Positions 6,925 through 18,149 are shown, counted from the stretch's first letter. The stretch is DNA of 44,944 bases from Candidatus Stackebrandtia excrementipullorum (GCA_019113825.1 DXGR01000004.1:1-44944); one strand, 5' to 3'. The notes: generated by a model from the letters alone, not told the origin. Program-made: numbers and translations.

Positions 6925-8277
6925 TCAGTTACCACCAGGACCACCAGGCATTGGCGATCCAATGAGGTCTTCACCGCGGGAGTCTCCATCGGACCCACTG
7001 GAGTCACTTCCATCCCCCGAGTCACCACCTGTATCACCGTCCGAGTTGGAGTCGTCGAACGAGGTGTCGTCTTCGGGCTCTTCATCGGACGGCTCTTCCG
7101 AGGGGTCCTGAGACGGGGTTGAATCAGTGTCCGTTTCTTCAATGCCAGGTGATTCAGAAGTGCTTTCCTCTACACCTTTCGGCTCGGAAACAACACCCGA
7201 ATCAGGCGACAAGCCGCCAAGCGCAAAGAAACCAATCGCTGCTATAGCAACAATGGTGGCCGCGGTACCCGCCAGGATCAGTGCCCCACGCCCCCGTTTT
7301 TGTTCATCCTTACGAAGCAACTCTTCGGAAGAAACGAACATCGCATCAATGGAATCAGCTTCATCGATCGCAACGGGAGGGGTCATCTCCATCGGCGCCC
7401 CAACTCCCACCGGCAGCAATACCGGGCCTTCATCGCGCGGACGCAACACCGGCGGCTCGGCCAACGCGGGAGCAGCGACATCCGTTAGCACCGGCATCAC
7501 CGCACGAAGCATGCTCGGCAACGACTCCACCGCCGGCCGCGCCTCCGGGCGTCCCGCCAGGCAGGACTCCACGATGCTCCACAGCTCGGAAGGCACCTGC
7601 TCGGGGCGTAGCGGGATGCTGCTGCGGTGACGGGCCAGCACCTCGTCGATCGGACCCCCACGGTACGGGTTGCGCCCGCACAGCGCCTCGAACAGCACGA
7701 GACCGACGCCGTAGACGTCCGTCTTGGCCGAGGACGGCTCACCGTTGATGAGCTCGGGAGCGGCGTAATCAGGAGTCCCGTGGGTAGGGCCGTCCGGGGA
7801 GGCGATACGGCGAGCGACACCGAAATCAATGAGCCGGACCGGCCCACCGTTCGACGGCAACATGATGTTGCCGGGCTTGACATCGCCGTGGACGATCCCG
7901 GCCTCGTGAATGACCGCCAACACCTGAGCCAATTCCGAGACCACCGTCGCCGCCCGCTGCGGCGACATCGGACCGTTCTCGTTAAGGCTGCGTCGAAGGT
8001 CCACACCCTCGACCAGCTCCATGACCAGTGCCATCAGGTCACCGTTGATGATCAGATCTCGGGGCCTCACGATGCCGGGGTGGTCAAGTTCGGACAGTAC
8101 TTCGGCCTCGTCCAGGAAGGCGGCGGCCATCGTGGGCTCGGCGGCGGACTCGGTGTGCAACACCTTCACCGCAACCATCTCCCCACCCACGAGGTCACGG
8201 GCGCGATGGACCACACCGGCCGCACCGCGGGCGATCTCGGCTTCGAACTGGTAACGGCCGGCAAGTGGCTGCTTCAT
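6925..8277 (-). CDS. Membrane-anchored Ser/Thr protein kinase (non-RD, PknA/B-like) without PASTA domains
   Basis: 450 residues from ATG 8277, chosen because GGGGAG lies seven bases upstream. Residues 1-265 form a Hanks-type kinase domain: ATP-binding Lys38 (VAVKVL), catalytic loop HGDVKPGN (Asp132, Asn137), DFG at 151-153 and an APE-like motif AAPELI. The catalytic loop has HGD instead of HRD, so it lacks the arginine through which RD kinases respond to activation-loop phosphorylation, and the glycine loop (RGAAGVV) is degenerate. Residues 331-355 are one membrane helix. The outer tail of about 95 residues is almost wholly Ser, Asp, Glu, Gly and Pro, with no sensor fold. The tail resembles a cell-wall spacer; substrate and signal are unknown. 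It lies between padR and kynA on the same strand but with sizeable gaps, so it is probably its own unit. Confidence 0.9.
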   Translation of the reverse strand: MKQPLAGRYQFEAEIARGAAGVVHRARDLVGGEMVAVKVLHTESAAEPTMAAAFLDEAEVLSELDHPGIVRPRDLIINGDLMALVMELVEGVDLRRSLNENGPMSPQRAATVVSELAQVLAVIHEAGIVHGDVKPGNIMLPSNGGPVRLIDFGVARRIASPDGPTHGTPDYAAPELINGEPSSAKTDVYGVGLVLFEALCGRNPYRGGPIDEVLARHRSSIPLRPEQVPSELWSIVESCLAGRPEARPAVESLPSMLRAVMPVLTDVAAPALAEPPVLRPRDEGPVLLPVGVGAPMEMTPPVAIDEADSIDAMFVSSEELLRKDEQKRGRGALILAGTAATIVAIAAIGFFALGGLSPDSGVVSEPKGVEESTSESPGIEETDTDSTPSQDPSEEPSDEEPEDDTSFDDSNSDGDTGGDSGDGSDSSGSDGDSRGEDLIGSPMPGGPGGN

Positions 8278-8369
8278 GGTTGGGCTCCCCTTTAAGGTCT
8301 GCCACAACGGTATTCAGTGCACGCCGATAAGGCCGGACCCCCCATGCGGGGTTGGCACGAAACCGGGAC

Positions 8370-9191
8370 TCACAGGTGACTGCGCAACTCCCACAGCTCC
8401 GGATAGCAACGCAACTCGACCCGCGAACGCAGGTATGCGCCCCCGGCGCTCCCTCCTGTGCCCGGCTTGGTGCCGATCTGGCGTTCCGCCATCAGTACGT
8501 GCCTCGCTCGCCACAATGACAGCGCCTGGTCGTGATCGACCAGGGCCTCGGCCAGATCCCACAGGAGACCGTAGGTGGCCCGATCGGCGGCGATACGTCG
8601 GAGAGCGGACTGGCGGCGATCGTAATCGGTCGTGTCAAATCCGGCGTGCCGCATCGCGGCGAGGAACCCGTCCCACAGACTCGGCTGATCGAGTCGGGCC
8701 CGCAGCCGGTCCCGCTCGGCTTCGGTAAGCCCACGGAAACGTTTTATGTAGCCGGGGTCTTTCATCCCCGATAGGAACTCGAGTTCCCGAAACTGGACGG
8801 ACTGAAACCCCGAGGCAGGCGCCAACCGGTTACGGAAAGCGAGAAAGTCCTGTGGCGTCATGGTGTCGATGACGTCCACCTGTCCGACAAGGACTTTCAT
8901 AATGGCCTTGCAGCGGTCGAGCCGCAGGCGGGGATGGTAGGTCTCTCCGTCGAGCATGCGATCACGGGCATCGTCCAGTTCGTGCAACATCAATTTGAAC
9001 CACAACTCGTAGGCCTGGTGGATCACGATGAAAAGTTGCTCGTCGTGTGCCTCCGGGTCGGATTGCGGAATCTGCTGTTCCAGCAACTGCGGGATCCGGA
9101 GGTAGCTGTTGTATGTGAGTTGTCCACCCTGTTCGCCGAAGCGGGGATCGGTAACGCTGTCTGATGCCACAAAGGTCACGCTACCGCGCAT
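8370..9191 (-). CDS. kynA: Tryptophan 2,3-dioxygenase
   Basis: 273 residues, all matching the TDO family. The haem enzyme opens the tryptophan indole ring to N-formylkynurenine, the first step of the kynurenine pathway. Visible motifs: LTYNSYLRIPQLLEQQ at the N-terminus, FIVIHQAYELWFKLMLHELD (distal-pocket His and substrate-contacting residues), ASGFQSVQFRELEFLSG, and WRARHVLMAERQIGTKPGTG carrying the proximal haem His and the GTGGS substrate loop. No kynureninase or formamidase gene is adjacent in this window, so the product may feed another locus (NAD or secondary-metabolite synthesis, or catabolism). The gene follows pruA but is separated from it by an 18-bp hairpin. The exact start is uncertain: ATG 9191 lacks an obvious ribosome-binding site. 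Confidence 0.93.
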   Translation of the reverse strand: MRGSVTFVASDSVTDPRFGEQGGQLTYNSYLRIPQLLEQQIPQSDPEAHDEQLFIVIHQAYELWFKLMLHELDDARDRMLDGETYHPRLRLDRCKAIMKVLVGQVDVIDTMTPQDFLAFRNRLAPASGFQSVQFRELEFLSGMKDPGYIKRFRGLTEAERDRLRARLDQPSLWDGFLAAMRHAGFDTTDYDRRQSALRRIAADRATYGLLWDLAEALVDHDQALSLWRARHVLMAERQIGTKPGTGGSAGGAYLRSRVELRCYPELWELRSHL

Positions 9192-9240
9192 CCCTGACGA
9201 CCGCTAACCGTACGACATTGCATGTCAAGGACGCCACATA

Positions 9241-9282
9241 CGCCTCGGGTGCCCGACGAGGAAACGTCGGGCACCCGAGGCG
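9241..9282 (-). terminator. Long hairpin terminator downstream of pruA
   Basis: Perfect 18-bp stem (9241-9258 with 9265-9282) with the 6-nt loop AGGAAA, 15 bases past the pruA stop. There is no U-tract after the stem. Confidence 0.8.
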
Positions 9283-9297
9283 TTGTCACAGAGCGAC

Positions 9298-10926
9298 TCA
9301 GCCCATGTGTGGGTAACGGAAGTCGGTCGGCGGAACGAACGTCTCCTTGATCGTGCGCGGAGAAATCCACCGCACCAGGTTCTGCCACGAACCCGCCTTG
9401 TCGTTGGTGCCCGAGCCTCGTGCACCTCCGAACGGCTGCTGTCCCACGACCGCGCCGGTCGGCTTGTCGTTGATGTAGAAGTTGCCCGCGGCGTCCCGCA
9501 ACGCCTCGGCCGCCGTGTTGACGGCGGCCCGGTCGGTCGCGAACACCGCGCCGGTCAACGCGTACTCGGCGACGTCGGCAGCCTGTGCCACCACATCGTC
9601 GAACCGGCTGTCGTCGAACACGTGAACGCCGAGAATCGGACCGAAGTACTCGGTGCTGAAGATCTCGTGCTCCGGGTTGTCGGATTCGATGACCGTCGGT
9701 GCCACGAAGTACCCGACACTGTCGTCGGCCGTGCCACCGGTCAGCACCTTGGCCTTTCCTTCGGCGGCCACCCGGTCGAACAAGGCAGTGTGCTTGGCGA
9801 AGGCCCGTTCGTCGATGACGGCACCGCCGAAGTACGACAGGTCCGTCACGTCGCCGTACTTGACCTGCTCGGTCATACCGATCAGACGGTCCTTCAGGCC
9901 CGCGTTCCACAGCGATGCCGGAATGTAGGCACGCGAAGCAGCCGAGCACTTCTGCCCCTGGTACTCGAAAGCACCTCGGACCAACGCGGTCACCAAAGCA
10001 TCCGGGTCCGCACTGGAGTGAGCGATGACGAAGTCCTTGCCTCCGGTTTCGCCCACGATGCGCGGGTAACCACGATACGAGGAAATGTTCTCCCCCACCG
10101 TGCGCCACAGGTGCTGGAATGTACCGGTGGAACCGGTGAAGTGGACACCGGCCAGGTCACGGTCGCGAAGGGCGACCTTGGAGATCGCCTGTCCGTCGCC
10201 GGTGACCATGTTGATGACTCCGGGCGGGAGCCCGGCCGCCTCAAGCAGCCGCATCGTGTAGTGGGCGGCCAGCTGCTGCGTCGGAGACGGCTTCCACACG
10301 ACCGTGTTACCCATCAACGCCGGGGACGTCGGCAGGTTACCGGCGATCGCGGTGAAGTTGAACGGCGTGATCGCGACGACGAACCCTTCGAGAGGGCGGT
10401 GGTCGAAACGGTTCCACACCCCCGGCGAGGAGTTGGGCTGTTTCTCCAGCAGCTGCTGGGCGAAGTCGACGTTGAACCTCAAGAAGTCGATGAACTCACA
10501 TGCGGCGTCGATTTCGGCCTGCGCTGCGGTCTTCGACTGTCCGAGCATCGTCGCAGCGTTGACGGTGTCCCGCCACGGACCCGCCAACAGCTCGGCGGCA
10601 CGCAGAAAGACGGCCGCCCGTTCATGAAAACTCATGCTCCGCCATTGCGGCGCGGCCGCCTTGGCGGCGTCCACGGCCTTCTGAACGTCGGCTTCACTCG
10701 CGTTTCGGGTCGTCCCCAGGACCGCGGCGTGGTTGTGCGGCTGAACGACCTTGATGGCCTCGCCCGCACCGGTGTGTTCCCGACCGTCGATGGTCATCGT
10801 CAGGTCGTGGTCGATATCGGCAAGCTCGGCCACTCGCCTGGTCAGCGATTCCCGTTCGGCGGTGCCGGGCGCGTAACCGCGCACCGGTTCGTTCACGGGG
10901 GCCGGAACTTGGAACAGGGCGTCCAT
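9298..10926 (-). CDS. pruA: L-glutamate gamma-semialdehyde (1-pyrroline-5-carboxylate) dehydrogenase
   Basis: 542 residues, the length of stand-alone actinobacterial P5C dehydrogenases (ALDH4 type). It oxidises glutamate semialdehyde to glutamate with NAD+, the second step of proline breakdown. Key sites: NAD-binding VHFTGSTGTFQHLW, the general base in VGETGGKDF (Glu293), the catalytic Cys327 in YQGQKCSAASRAYIP, and the C-terminal PFGGARGSGTNDKAG motif. ATG 10926 is preceded by AAAGGAG at good spacing. No proline dehydrogenase gene is adjacent, so the pathway is split. The gene is divergent from the membrane-protein gene at 11029, leaving about 100 bases for both promoters. Downstream is kynA, also an amino-acid catabolic gene, behind a strong terminator. 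Confidence 0.95.
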   Translation of the reverse strand: MDALFQVPAPVNEPVRGYAPGTAERESLTRRVAELADIDHDLTMTIDGREHTGAGEAIKVVQPHNHAAVLGTTRNASEADVQKAVDAAKAAAPQWRSMSFHERAAVFLRAAELLAGPWRDTVNAATMLGQSKTAAQAEIDAACEFIDFLRFNVDFAQQLLEKQPNSSPGVWNRFDHRPLEGFVVAITPFNFTAIAGNLPTSPALMGNTVVWKPSPTQQLAAHYTMRLLEAAGLPPGVINMVTGDGQAISKVALRDRDLAGVHFTGSTGTFQHLWRTVGENISSYRGYPRIVGETGGKDFVIAHSSADPDALVTALVRGAFEYQGQKCSAASRAYIPASLWNAGLKDRLIGMTEQVKYGDVTDLSYFGGAVIDERAFAKHTALFDRVAAEGKAKVLTGGTADDSVGYFVAPTVIESDNPEHEIFSTEYFGPILGVHVFDDSRFDDVVAQAADVAEYALTGAVFATDRAAVNTAAEALRDAAGNFYINDKPTGAVVGQQPFGGARGSGTNDKAGSWQNLVRWISPRTIKETFVPPTDFRYPHMG

Positions 10927-11028
10927 CTCGTGCTCCTTTGCAAGATCGTGTCTTGGTTCATGCTGTCACGGTCCCACCATTCTCATGCCCCAGCTTCCAC
11001 TCGTGCGAGGCCCCGTACCCTGACGTGC

Positions 11029-12045
11029 GTGAGAGCCTCGAAGACCCAACCCGTCTCCTCCATCAACACGGCGATCACGGTCATCCTCTTCGCGGTGGCC
11101 GCCGTCTGGCTGACACTCCAGATAATGGCCATGCGCACGTTGGTCGCCGGCGCGGTCCTGATAAATCCGGCCGAGGTGGTGAATCTCATTCTCGGCCTGT
11201 CCGGCCTCGTCGTCGGCATCCTGTACGCCGGCGGCGTCGCAGGTGTGACGATGGTTACCACCGGTCGTCGTTACCTGGGTTTCCTTAAAGCCCTCCCCCG
11301 GCCCGTGACGGCCCTGTTGGGAGGTTTGCTTGTCGCCCTGGTGATGGCCGCCGCCGGTTACTTCGTCTTCGCCCAAACCCCGGGGTTGGGCGTTCTCATC
11401 GCCGGTGTGGCCGGATTCGCGGGGCTTCTCGGTGGTGGAATGGCGGCGCTGCGATCCAGTCACCTGGTGGTGGCCGGGCTGGCGGGAACCGCCGTCCTGC
11501 TCGTGGTGTTCTTCCTTCGCGGCTACTTTACTCCGGAACTTCTGGAACTCCTGGGCCGCGGCATCAGTTCGTACCGCACGTTGACGATCAGCAGCGGGCT
11601 CGTCGCCGGGTTGTGCGTCGGCATCACGGCGTTTTTGTACCTGCGCCGCGAGGCACCGAAAACGGGCCTGTACGGCTACATCGGCGCAGGCGCGGCAGCG
11701 GGCTTGCTCTGGCTGGTCGGTGAACTCATCACGCAGCTTGCGGCCACGCAACTGGCGACACCGAATTCGAACGGCCAGATCGATCTCGACTCGTTGAGCC
11801 TTCAACTGAGCGCTCAGTCCCAGTTCAATGGTGGAATGACCGCGTTGTTCGCCGGCGCCACGACCGCAGTGCTCGCTTTCGGGCTTCTCACTCCTCGCCA
11901 GAAGGAGGTCACGGCCGCTCCTCCGACGAAGAAGAAATCCTCGGCGAAGAAGGCGACGACGGTAAAACCCAAACAATCCACGCGTCCACCGAAGGGCTCG
12001 CCGGCCCGGTCTTCGGCCAAACCCACCCAACGGCGTAAGGACTGA
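11029..12045 (+). CDS. Multi-pass integral membrane protein of unknown function
   Basis: 338 residues from GTG 11029 (VRASKTQPVSS). About seven or eight hydrophobic segments cover residues 12-285, beginning with ITVILFAVAAVWLTLQIMAM; one loop holds a polar stretch with SSYRTL and another LATPNSNGQIDLDS. The last 40 residues are a Lys/Ser/Ala/Pro-rich basic cytoplasmic tail ending QRRKD. No transporter or enzyme motif is recognisable. A membrane core with a highly basic tail of low complexity is common among uncharacterised actinobacterial proteins, and positive-inside logic places the tail in the cytoplasm. It is divergent from pruA and convergent with the DUF6912-type gene, whose open frame extends 232 bases into its 3' end. 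Confidence 0.8.
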   Translation: MRASKTQPVSSINTAITVILFAVAAVWLTLQIMAMRTLVAGAVLINPAEVVNLILGLSGLVVGILYAGGVAGVTMVTTGRRYLGFLKALPRPVTALLGGLLVALVMAAAGYFVFAQTPGLGVLIAGVAGFAGLLGGGMAALRSSHLVVAGLAGTAVLLVVFFLRGYFTPELLELLGRGISSYRTLTISSGLVAGLCVGITAFLYLRREAPKTGLYGYIGAGAAAGLLWLVGELITQLAATQLATPNSNGQIDLDSLSLQLSAQSQFNGGMTALFAGATTAVLAFGLLTPRQKEVTAAPPTKKKSSAKKATTVKPKQSTRPPKGSPARSSAKPTQRRKD

Positions 12046-12539
12046 CGGTCTTTCAACACGACCTCGAGCTCGCTGGGGTCGTACCACTCGAGCTCGTGAT
12101 CCTCACAGGCCGAGACGATGAATTCCGCGTCGGGGTCGCCGTGTCGAGCGGCCTCGACCACACGACAGGCAGCGGCCACGTCCGCTTCGGCGTCGGCACC
12201 GTCGACGTGGATGGCCGCCACCGCGGCCAGCGGGACCGCCGATGCGACGGTCACGTGACTGTCTCCCAGTTCACCCGGCTCATGACCGATCTGCCCGTCC
12301 GGTAGATCCGCCGATACGACGACTCGGCGAGCCGATGTACCGGTTTCTCCCGCCAGCAACGCGAGAGCGTCCTGTGCGGCACGGGTGAACGCCGCGTACT
12401 CGAGATCCTCGATGTCTCCCTCGGTGTACCACTCCCGCAAGCCGGGGGTCACCGCGTGCACCAGGTGCACGGGGAGTTCGCCGGTCTCGTGCATCCGGCG
12501 CAGCGAAGCCAGGCTGGCCGACAGGTATATCCGCGTCAT
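11814..12539 (-). CDS. DUF6912-type conserved protein with an extended, antisense-overlapping C-terminus
   Basis: The N-terminal 165 or so residues resemble a conserved actinobacterial family: MTRIYLSASLASLRRM, then AAFTRAAQDALALL, RRVVVSADLPDGQI and CEDHELEWYDPSELEVVL. The alternating strands and helices suggest a small soluble alpha/beta protein of unknown role. Family members as I remember them end shortly after the segment corresponding to ELEVVLKD; here the frame stays open for a further 77 or so codons, opposite the tail of the membrane-protein gene, and stops at 11814. That extra tail (VGLAEDRAGEPFGG onward) looks like antisense coding noise after loss of the original stop. ATG 12539 begins the family N-terminus. 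Family assignment is from memory. Confidence 0.7.
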   Translation of the reverse strand: MTRIYLSASLASLRRMHETGELPVHLVHAVTPGLREWYTEGDIEDLEYAAFTRAAQDALALLAGETGTSARRVVVSADLPDGQIGHEPGELGDSHVTVASAVPLAAVAAIHVDGADAEADVAAACRVVEAARHGDPDAEFIVSACEDHELEWYDPSELEVVLKDRQSLRRWVGLAEDRAGEPFGGRVDCLGFTVVAFFAEDFFFVGGAAVTSFWRGVRSPKASTAVVAPANNAVIPPLNWD

Positions 12540-12594
12540 TTAAACGATTATGCGTTCCTTCACACGTGTGGCACGCGGTGGCTCCGACATCGGG

Positions 12595-13059
12595 TCAGGA
12601 ATGCGCGTCACGTTGCCGTGGTTGCCGTACCAAAGCGCACCCCGACAGCCTCCAGGTGCCCTCGACGTTGTGAACGGTGGCGTTCACCAGACCCGATGTG
12701 GAGAGGGTCGCCATAACCTCGAGTCGATCCTTGCCGACCGGGTGCACGCTCGACAGGCGCAATCGGACCGGGTCTCTCGTGGCGTCGACGAGGCGATGCC
12801 TCAAGCGGCAGAACTGTCGGAAAGCCGATTCGGTCGTGACCGCCCGCAACGCGGTCGGAGCGCATCGCCCGGACAGGACGGCGTCGCACAATGCCACGAT
12901 GTGAGCGGCGACCTGTTCGCCGTCGTCGGGCGGTGATGTCGACGCCCGGACGACGGCGGGTGGGTTCGCCTGCGTCCGGCTGGTCGGCAACGGCCTCAGC
13001 CGGATGCGGTCGTGAGTGGCCCGCCGTTGGACGGGCCATCCCCTGGTGAGATCGAGCAT
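12595..13059 (-). CDS. Rv3235-like conserved actinobacterial protein
   Basis: 154 residues from ATG 13059 (an upstream ATG at 13119 would give 174). The N-terminal third is basic, Pro/Thr-rich and likely disordered. The C-terminal part (about 45-150) has the pattern AAHIVALCDAVLSGRCAPTALRAV ... RLRLSSVHPVGKDRLEVMATL ... WRLSGCALV, which matches the short Rv3235 family found near secA in mycobacteria. Its role is not established. The helical region followed by beta strands ending in WRLSGC resembles an NTF2-like small fold, which is inference. It lies just downstream of secA on the same strand (about 120 bases), as in related genomes. Confidence 0.72.
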   Translation of the reverse strand: MLDLTRGWPVQRRATHDRIRLRPLPTSRTQANPPAVVRASTSPPDDGEQVAAHIVALCDAVLSGRCAPTALRAVTTESAFRQFCRLRHRLVDATRDPVRLRLSSVHPVGKDRLEVMATLSTSGLVNATVHNVEGTWRLSGCALVRQPRQRDAHS

Positions 13060-13179
13060 GAGCTGATCACTTTCGGTGGGTGACGTTTCTGCCGAAAGCC
13101 TCGCAGACACGCATGCCACACCAGCAGGTCACACGCTGGAGAACCGCATTCTCGTTCAGTCAAATACCGGACAGTTCGG

Positions 13180-16044
<2,865 letters not shown>

Positions 16045-16084
16045 GGTGTTGTCAGTGCTCCTCAAGGACGTCCTGGGGTTCCAT

Positions 16085-16104
16085 CGTACGTGTCCGTACG
16101 TGTG
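16085..16104. repeat. Tandem decamer in the secA / acetyltransferase divergent promoter region
   Basis: Two adjacent near-identical decamers, CGTACGTGTC at 16085-16094 and CGTACGTGTG at 16095-16104, each containing the palindrome CGTACG. They lie 41-60 bases upstream of the secA start and about 70 bases upstream of the divergent acetyltransferase gene. A regulator-binding site is possible but not shown. Confidence 0.35.
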
Positions 16105-16174
16105 TGGTCGTGATCACCGGTTGCGCTCGGAAACCCGATCGACCCTACGCTACGGCTGAGGCATTGTTTGTTCG

Positions 16175-17341
16175 ATGGAACCCGTACAGCTAACCATTGA
16201 GGCGGAGCCGACGGCAACCGGTGAAGCCGAAGATCGTCTCCGGTTGCGGATGCCCCGTGTCTCGGATCTCCCCCGCATCGCCGAGATGTCGGCCGATGAG
16301 GCAGTGGTCGCCAACACCCTTGTGCCCGTCCCGTGGACGGCGGCCGACGGTGACGCCCACCTCGACCGTTACCGCCGCTCCTGGGACGACGGGTGGCCTC
16401 GCTGGGTCATCGCCGGCGCCGACGACGACGTCCTCGGCGCCGTCGGGCTACGCCCGGAGGGGTTCGGCGCCGAGATCGTGTATCAAACGGCTCCGTGGGC
16501 GCGTCGTCGAGGAGTCGCCGTACGAGCCTGCCACGCCGCTCTGCGTTACGCCTTCGACGAGCTGTCGGTACACCGAATCTCCTGGAGCGCGATCACCGGG
16601 AACCACGTGTCACGGCTGGTTGCACTTCGTCTCGGGTTCACCATGGAGGGCATCCGTCGGCACGGGGTCGTTCAACGCGGCGAGCCGGTGGACGCGTGGA
16701 CCGCTGCACTACTGCCGGGGGAACTGCGGAAACCGTCGGAACCTCCGGTCGACTATGCATTGTGGCGCCAACGGGCCGGCGTCTTCTCCGCGCCACAACC
16801 CCGCCTGGCCACTGCGCTGGAGCATGTCGCGCTACGCCCGCTGACCGACGACGACGTCGATCGGCTCACCGCCACCGGAGCCGACCCGGTCACACGCCGG
16901 TGGACCACCGTGCCGCGCCCGTATCGGACACGACATTCGGTCGACTTCGTCAACACGTTCGCCACCCGGGTGTGGCGGTTGGGCACCGGCGCGGTTTTCG
17001 CGGTCGTCGACGCCGACGATCTGTACTGCGGGACCATCGAGATCCGTCTGCATGACGATGATCCACGTCGGGCCGACATCGGATGCATCACGGCACCGTG
17101 GTCGCGTGGACACGGTTACATGACGGCGGCGACGAAAGCGTTGTGTCGCTATGGGTTTGACGTCTTGGGCGTGGAGCGGATCGAATGGCACGCGCACGTG
17201 GGCAACGAGGCGTCGATCCGGGTGGCGACCAAAGCCGGCTTCGTCGCCGAGGGCGTCGCCCGTGCCGGTGCACCCTTCTTCGGTGAACACCGTGACCTCT
17301 GGCAGGGTGCTGTTCTGGCCGACGACCTCCCGACGGCTTGA
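16175..17341 (+). CDS. Tandem GNAT (RimJ/RimL-type) N-acetyltransferase
   Basis: 388 residues built from two GNAT domains. The first (about 22-175) has strand RLRMPRVSDLPRIAEM and an acetyl-CoA loop region APWARRRGVAVRA; the second (about 215-380) has VALRPLTDDDVDRL and APWSRGHGYMTAATKAL, the better pyrophosphate-binding loop. Both halves end in the RimJ/RimL pattern of N-x-x-S followed by a G-F strand (NHVSRLVALRLGF and NEASIRVATKAGF). Substrates could be protein N-termini, amino sugars or small amines; nothing in the sequence decides. The gene is on the plus strand, divergent from secA, and is followed 31 bases later by a PP2C-like phosphatase gene, so the two probably form an operon. Confidence 0.88.
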   Translation: MEPVQLTIEAEPTATGEAEDRLRLRMPRVSDLPRIAEMSADEAVVANTLVPVPWTAADGDAHLDRYRRSWDDGWPRWVIAGADDDVLGAVGLRPEGFGAEIVYQTAPWARRRGVAVRACHAALRYAFDELSVHRISWSAITGNHVSRLVALRLGFTMEGIRRHGVVQRGEPVDAWTAALLPGELRKPSEPPVDYALWRQRAGVFSAPQPRLATALEHVALRPLTDDDVDRLTATGADPVTRRWTTVPRPYRTRHSVDFVNTFATRVWRLGTGAVFAVVDADDLYCGTIEIRLHDDDPRRADIGCITAPWSRGHGYMTAATKALCRYGFDVLGVERIEWHAHVGNEASIRVATKAGFVAEGVARAGAPFFGEHRDLWQGAVLADDLPTA

Positions 17342-17372
17342 CAATCCTGCGGCTTTCGAAAGAGAACGTGCC

Positions 17373-18149
17373 ATGGAACAGGTAAGCGCCACGATGCCCG
17401 CACCGGGGGGCGTCAACGACGACTCCTATCTGGTCGGCCCGCGGTTCGCGGCCGTGTTGGACGGCTGCACCGATCCCGGTCGCGACAGCGGATGCGAACA
17501 CGACGTTCCGTGGTTGGTGTCCCGGTTGTCCGCTCATCTGGCTTCGGGCCTGTCCGCGGCACGGCCGTCGGGGCTGCCGGATGTCGTGGCACAGGCGATC
17601 AAGGCGACGATGGCGGACCATCCCGGATGCGACCTGACCAACCCGGATTCCCCTTCGTCGACGGTCACCGTGCTTCGCGAGATCGACGACGAGGTCGAGT
17701 ATCTGGTGCTCGGGGACTCCCCCCTGGTCTTCGAGCACGCCGACGGCGGTGTCAGGCACCTGGTGGACGATCAGGTGGATCACCTGCCCGGTTACAGCTT
17801 CGACGAGGTGGCCCACTGGCGCAATCGGGACGGTGGCTTTTGGGTTGCCGCCGCAGTCCCCGAGGCGGCCTACCGTGGGGTACACGGTGTCCTTCAGCGA
17901 GACGACGTCCGTCGTGCGCTCCTGGTCACCGATGGTGTTTCGCGTCTGGTGGATCGCTATGGGTGGTCGTGGAACCGACTGATGGAGACCGCCGTGGCCG
18001 AAGGGCCGCGAAGGCTCATCGCAGCGGTGCACGCGGAGGATGCGCTGGCCGGTGACCCCGACGGGCCATGGCCGCAACCGGTGCGAGGCAAACGTTTTGA
18101 CGATGCCACCGCAGTTTTGTGTCAGATAGCCGACAGCTCTGGGCGTTGA
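17373..18149 (+). CDS. PP2C-like (PPM family) Ser/Thr phosphatase
   Basis: 258 residues from ATG 17373. The metal-binding signatures of PPM phosphatases are visible: VNDDSYLVG near the N-terminus, AAVLDGCTDPG (Asp-Gly of motif 2), SSTVTVLRE, YLVLGDSPLVF, LLVTDGVSRLVD (motif 8) and a C-terminal FDDATAVLC (motif 11). The protein is soluble and single-domain, without SpoIIE-type sensor modules, and would be a manganese/magnesium-dependent protein phosphatase. The only protein kinase seen in the window is the one at 6925-8277, and nothing ties the two together. It is paired with the upstream tandem GNAT gene and is convergent with hpf. This plus-strand pair interrupts the otherwise conserved secA-hpf spacing. 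Confidence 0.8.
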   Translation: MEQVSATMPAPGGVNDDSYLVGPRFAAVLDGCTDPGRDSGCEHDVPWLVSRLSAHLASGLSAARPSGLPDVVAQAIKATMADHPGCDLTNPDSPSSTVTVLREIDDEVEYLVLGDSPLVFEHADGGVRHLVDDQVDHLPGYSFDEVAHWRNRDGGFWVAAAVPEAAYRGVHGVLQRDDVRRALLVTDGVSRLVDRYGWSWNRLMETAVAEGPRRLIAAVHAEDALAGDPDGPWPQPVRGKRFDDATAVLCQIADSSGR

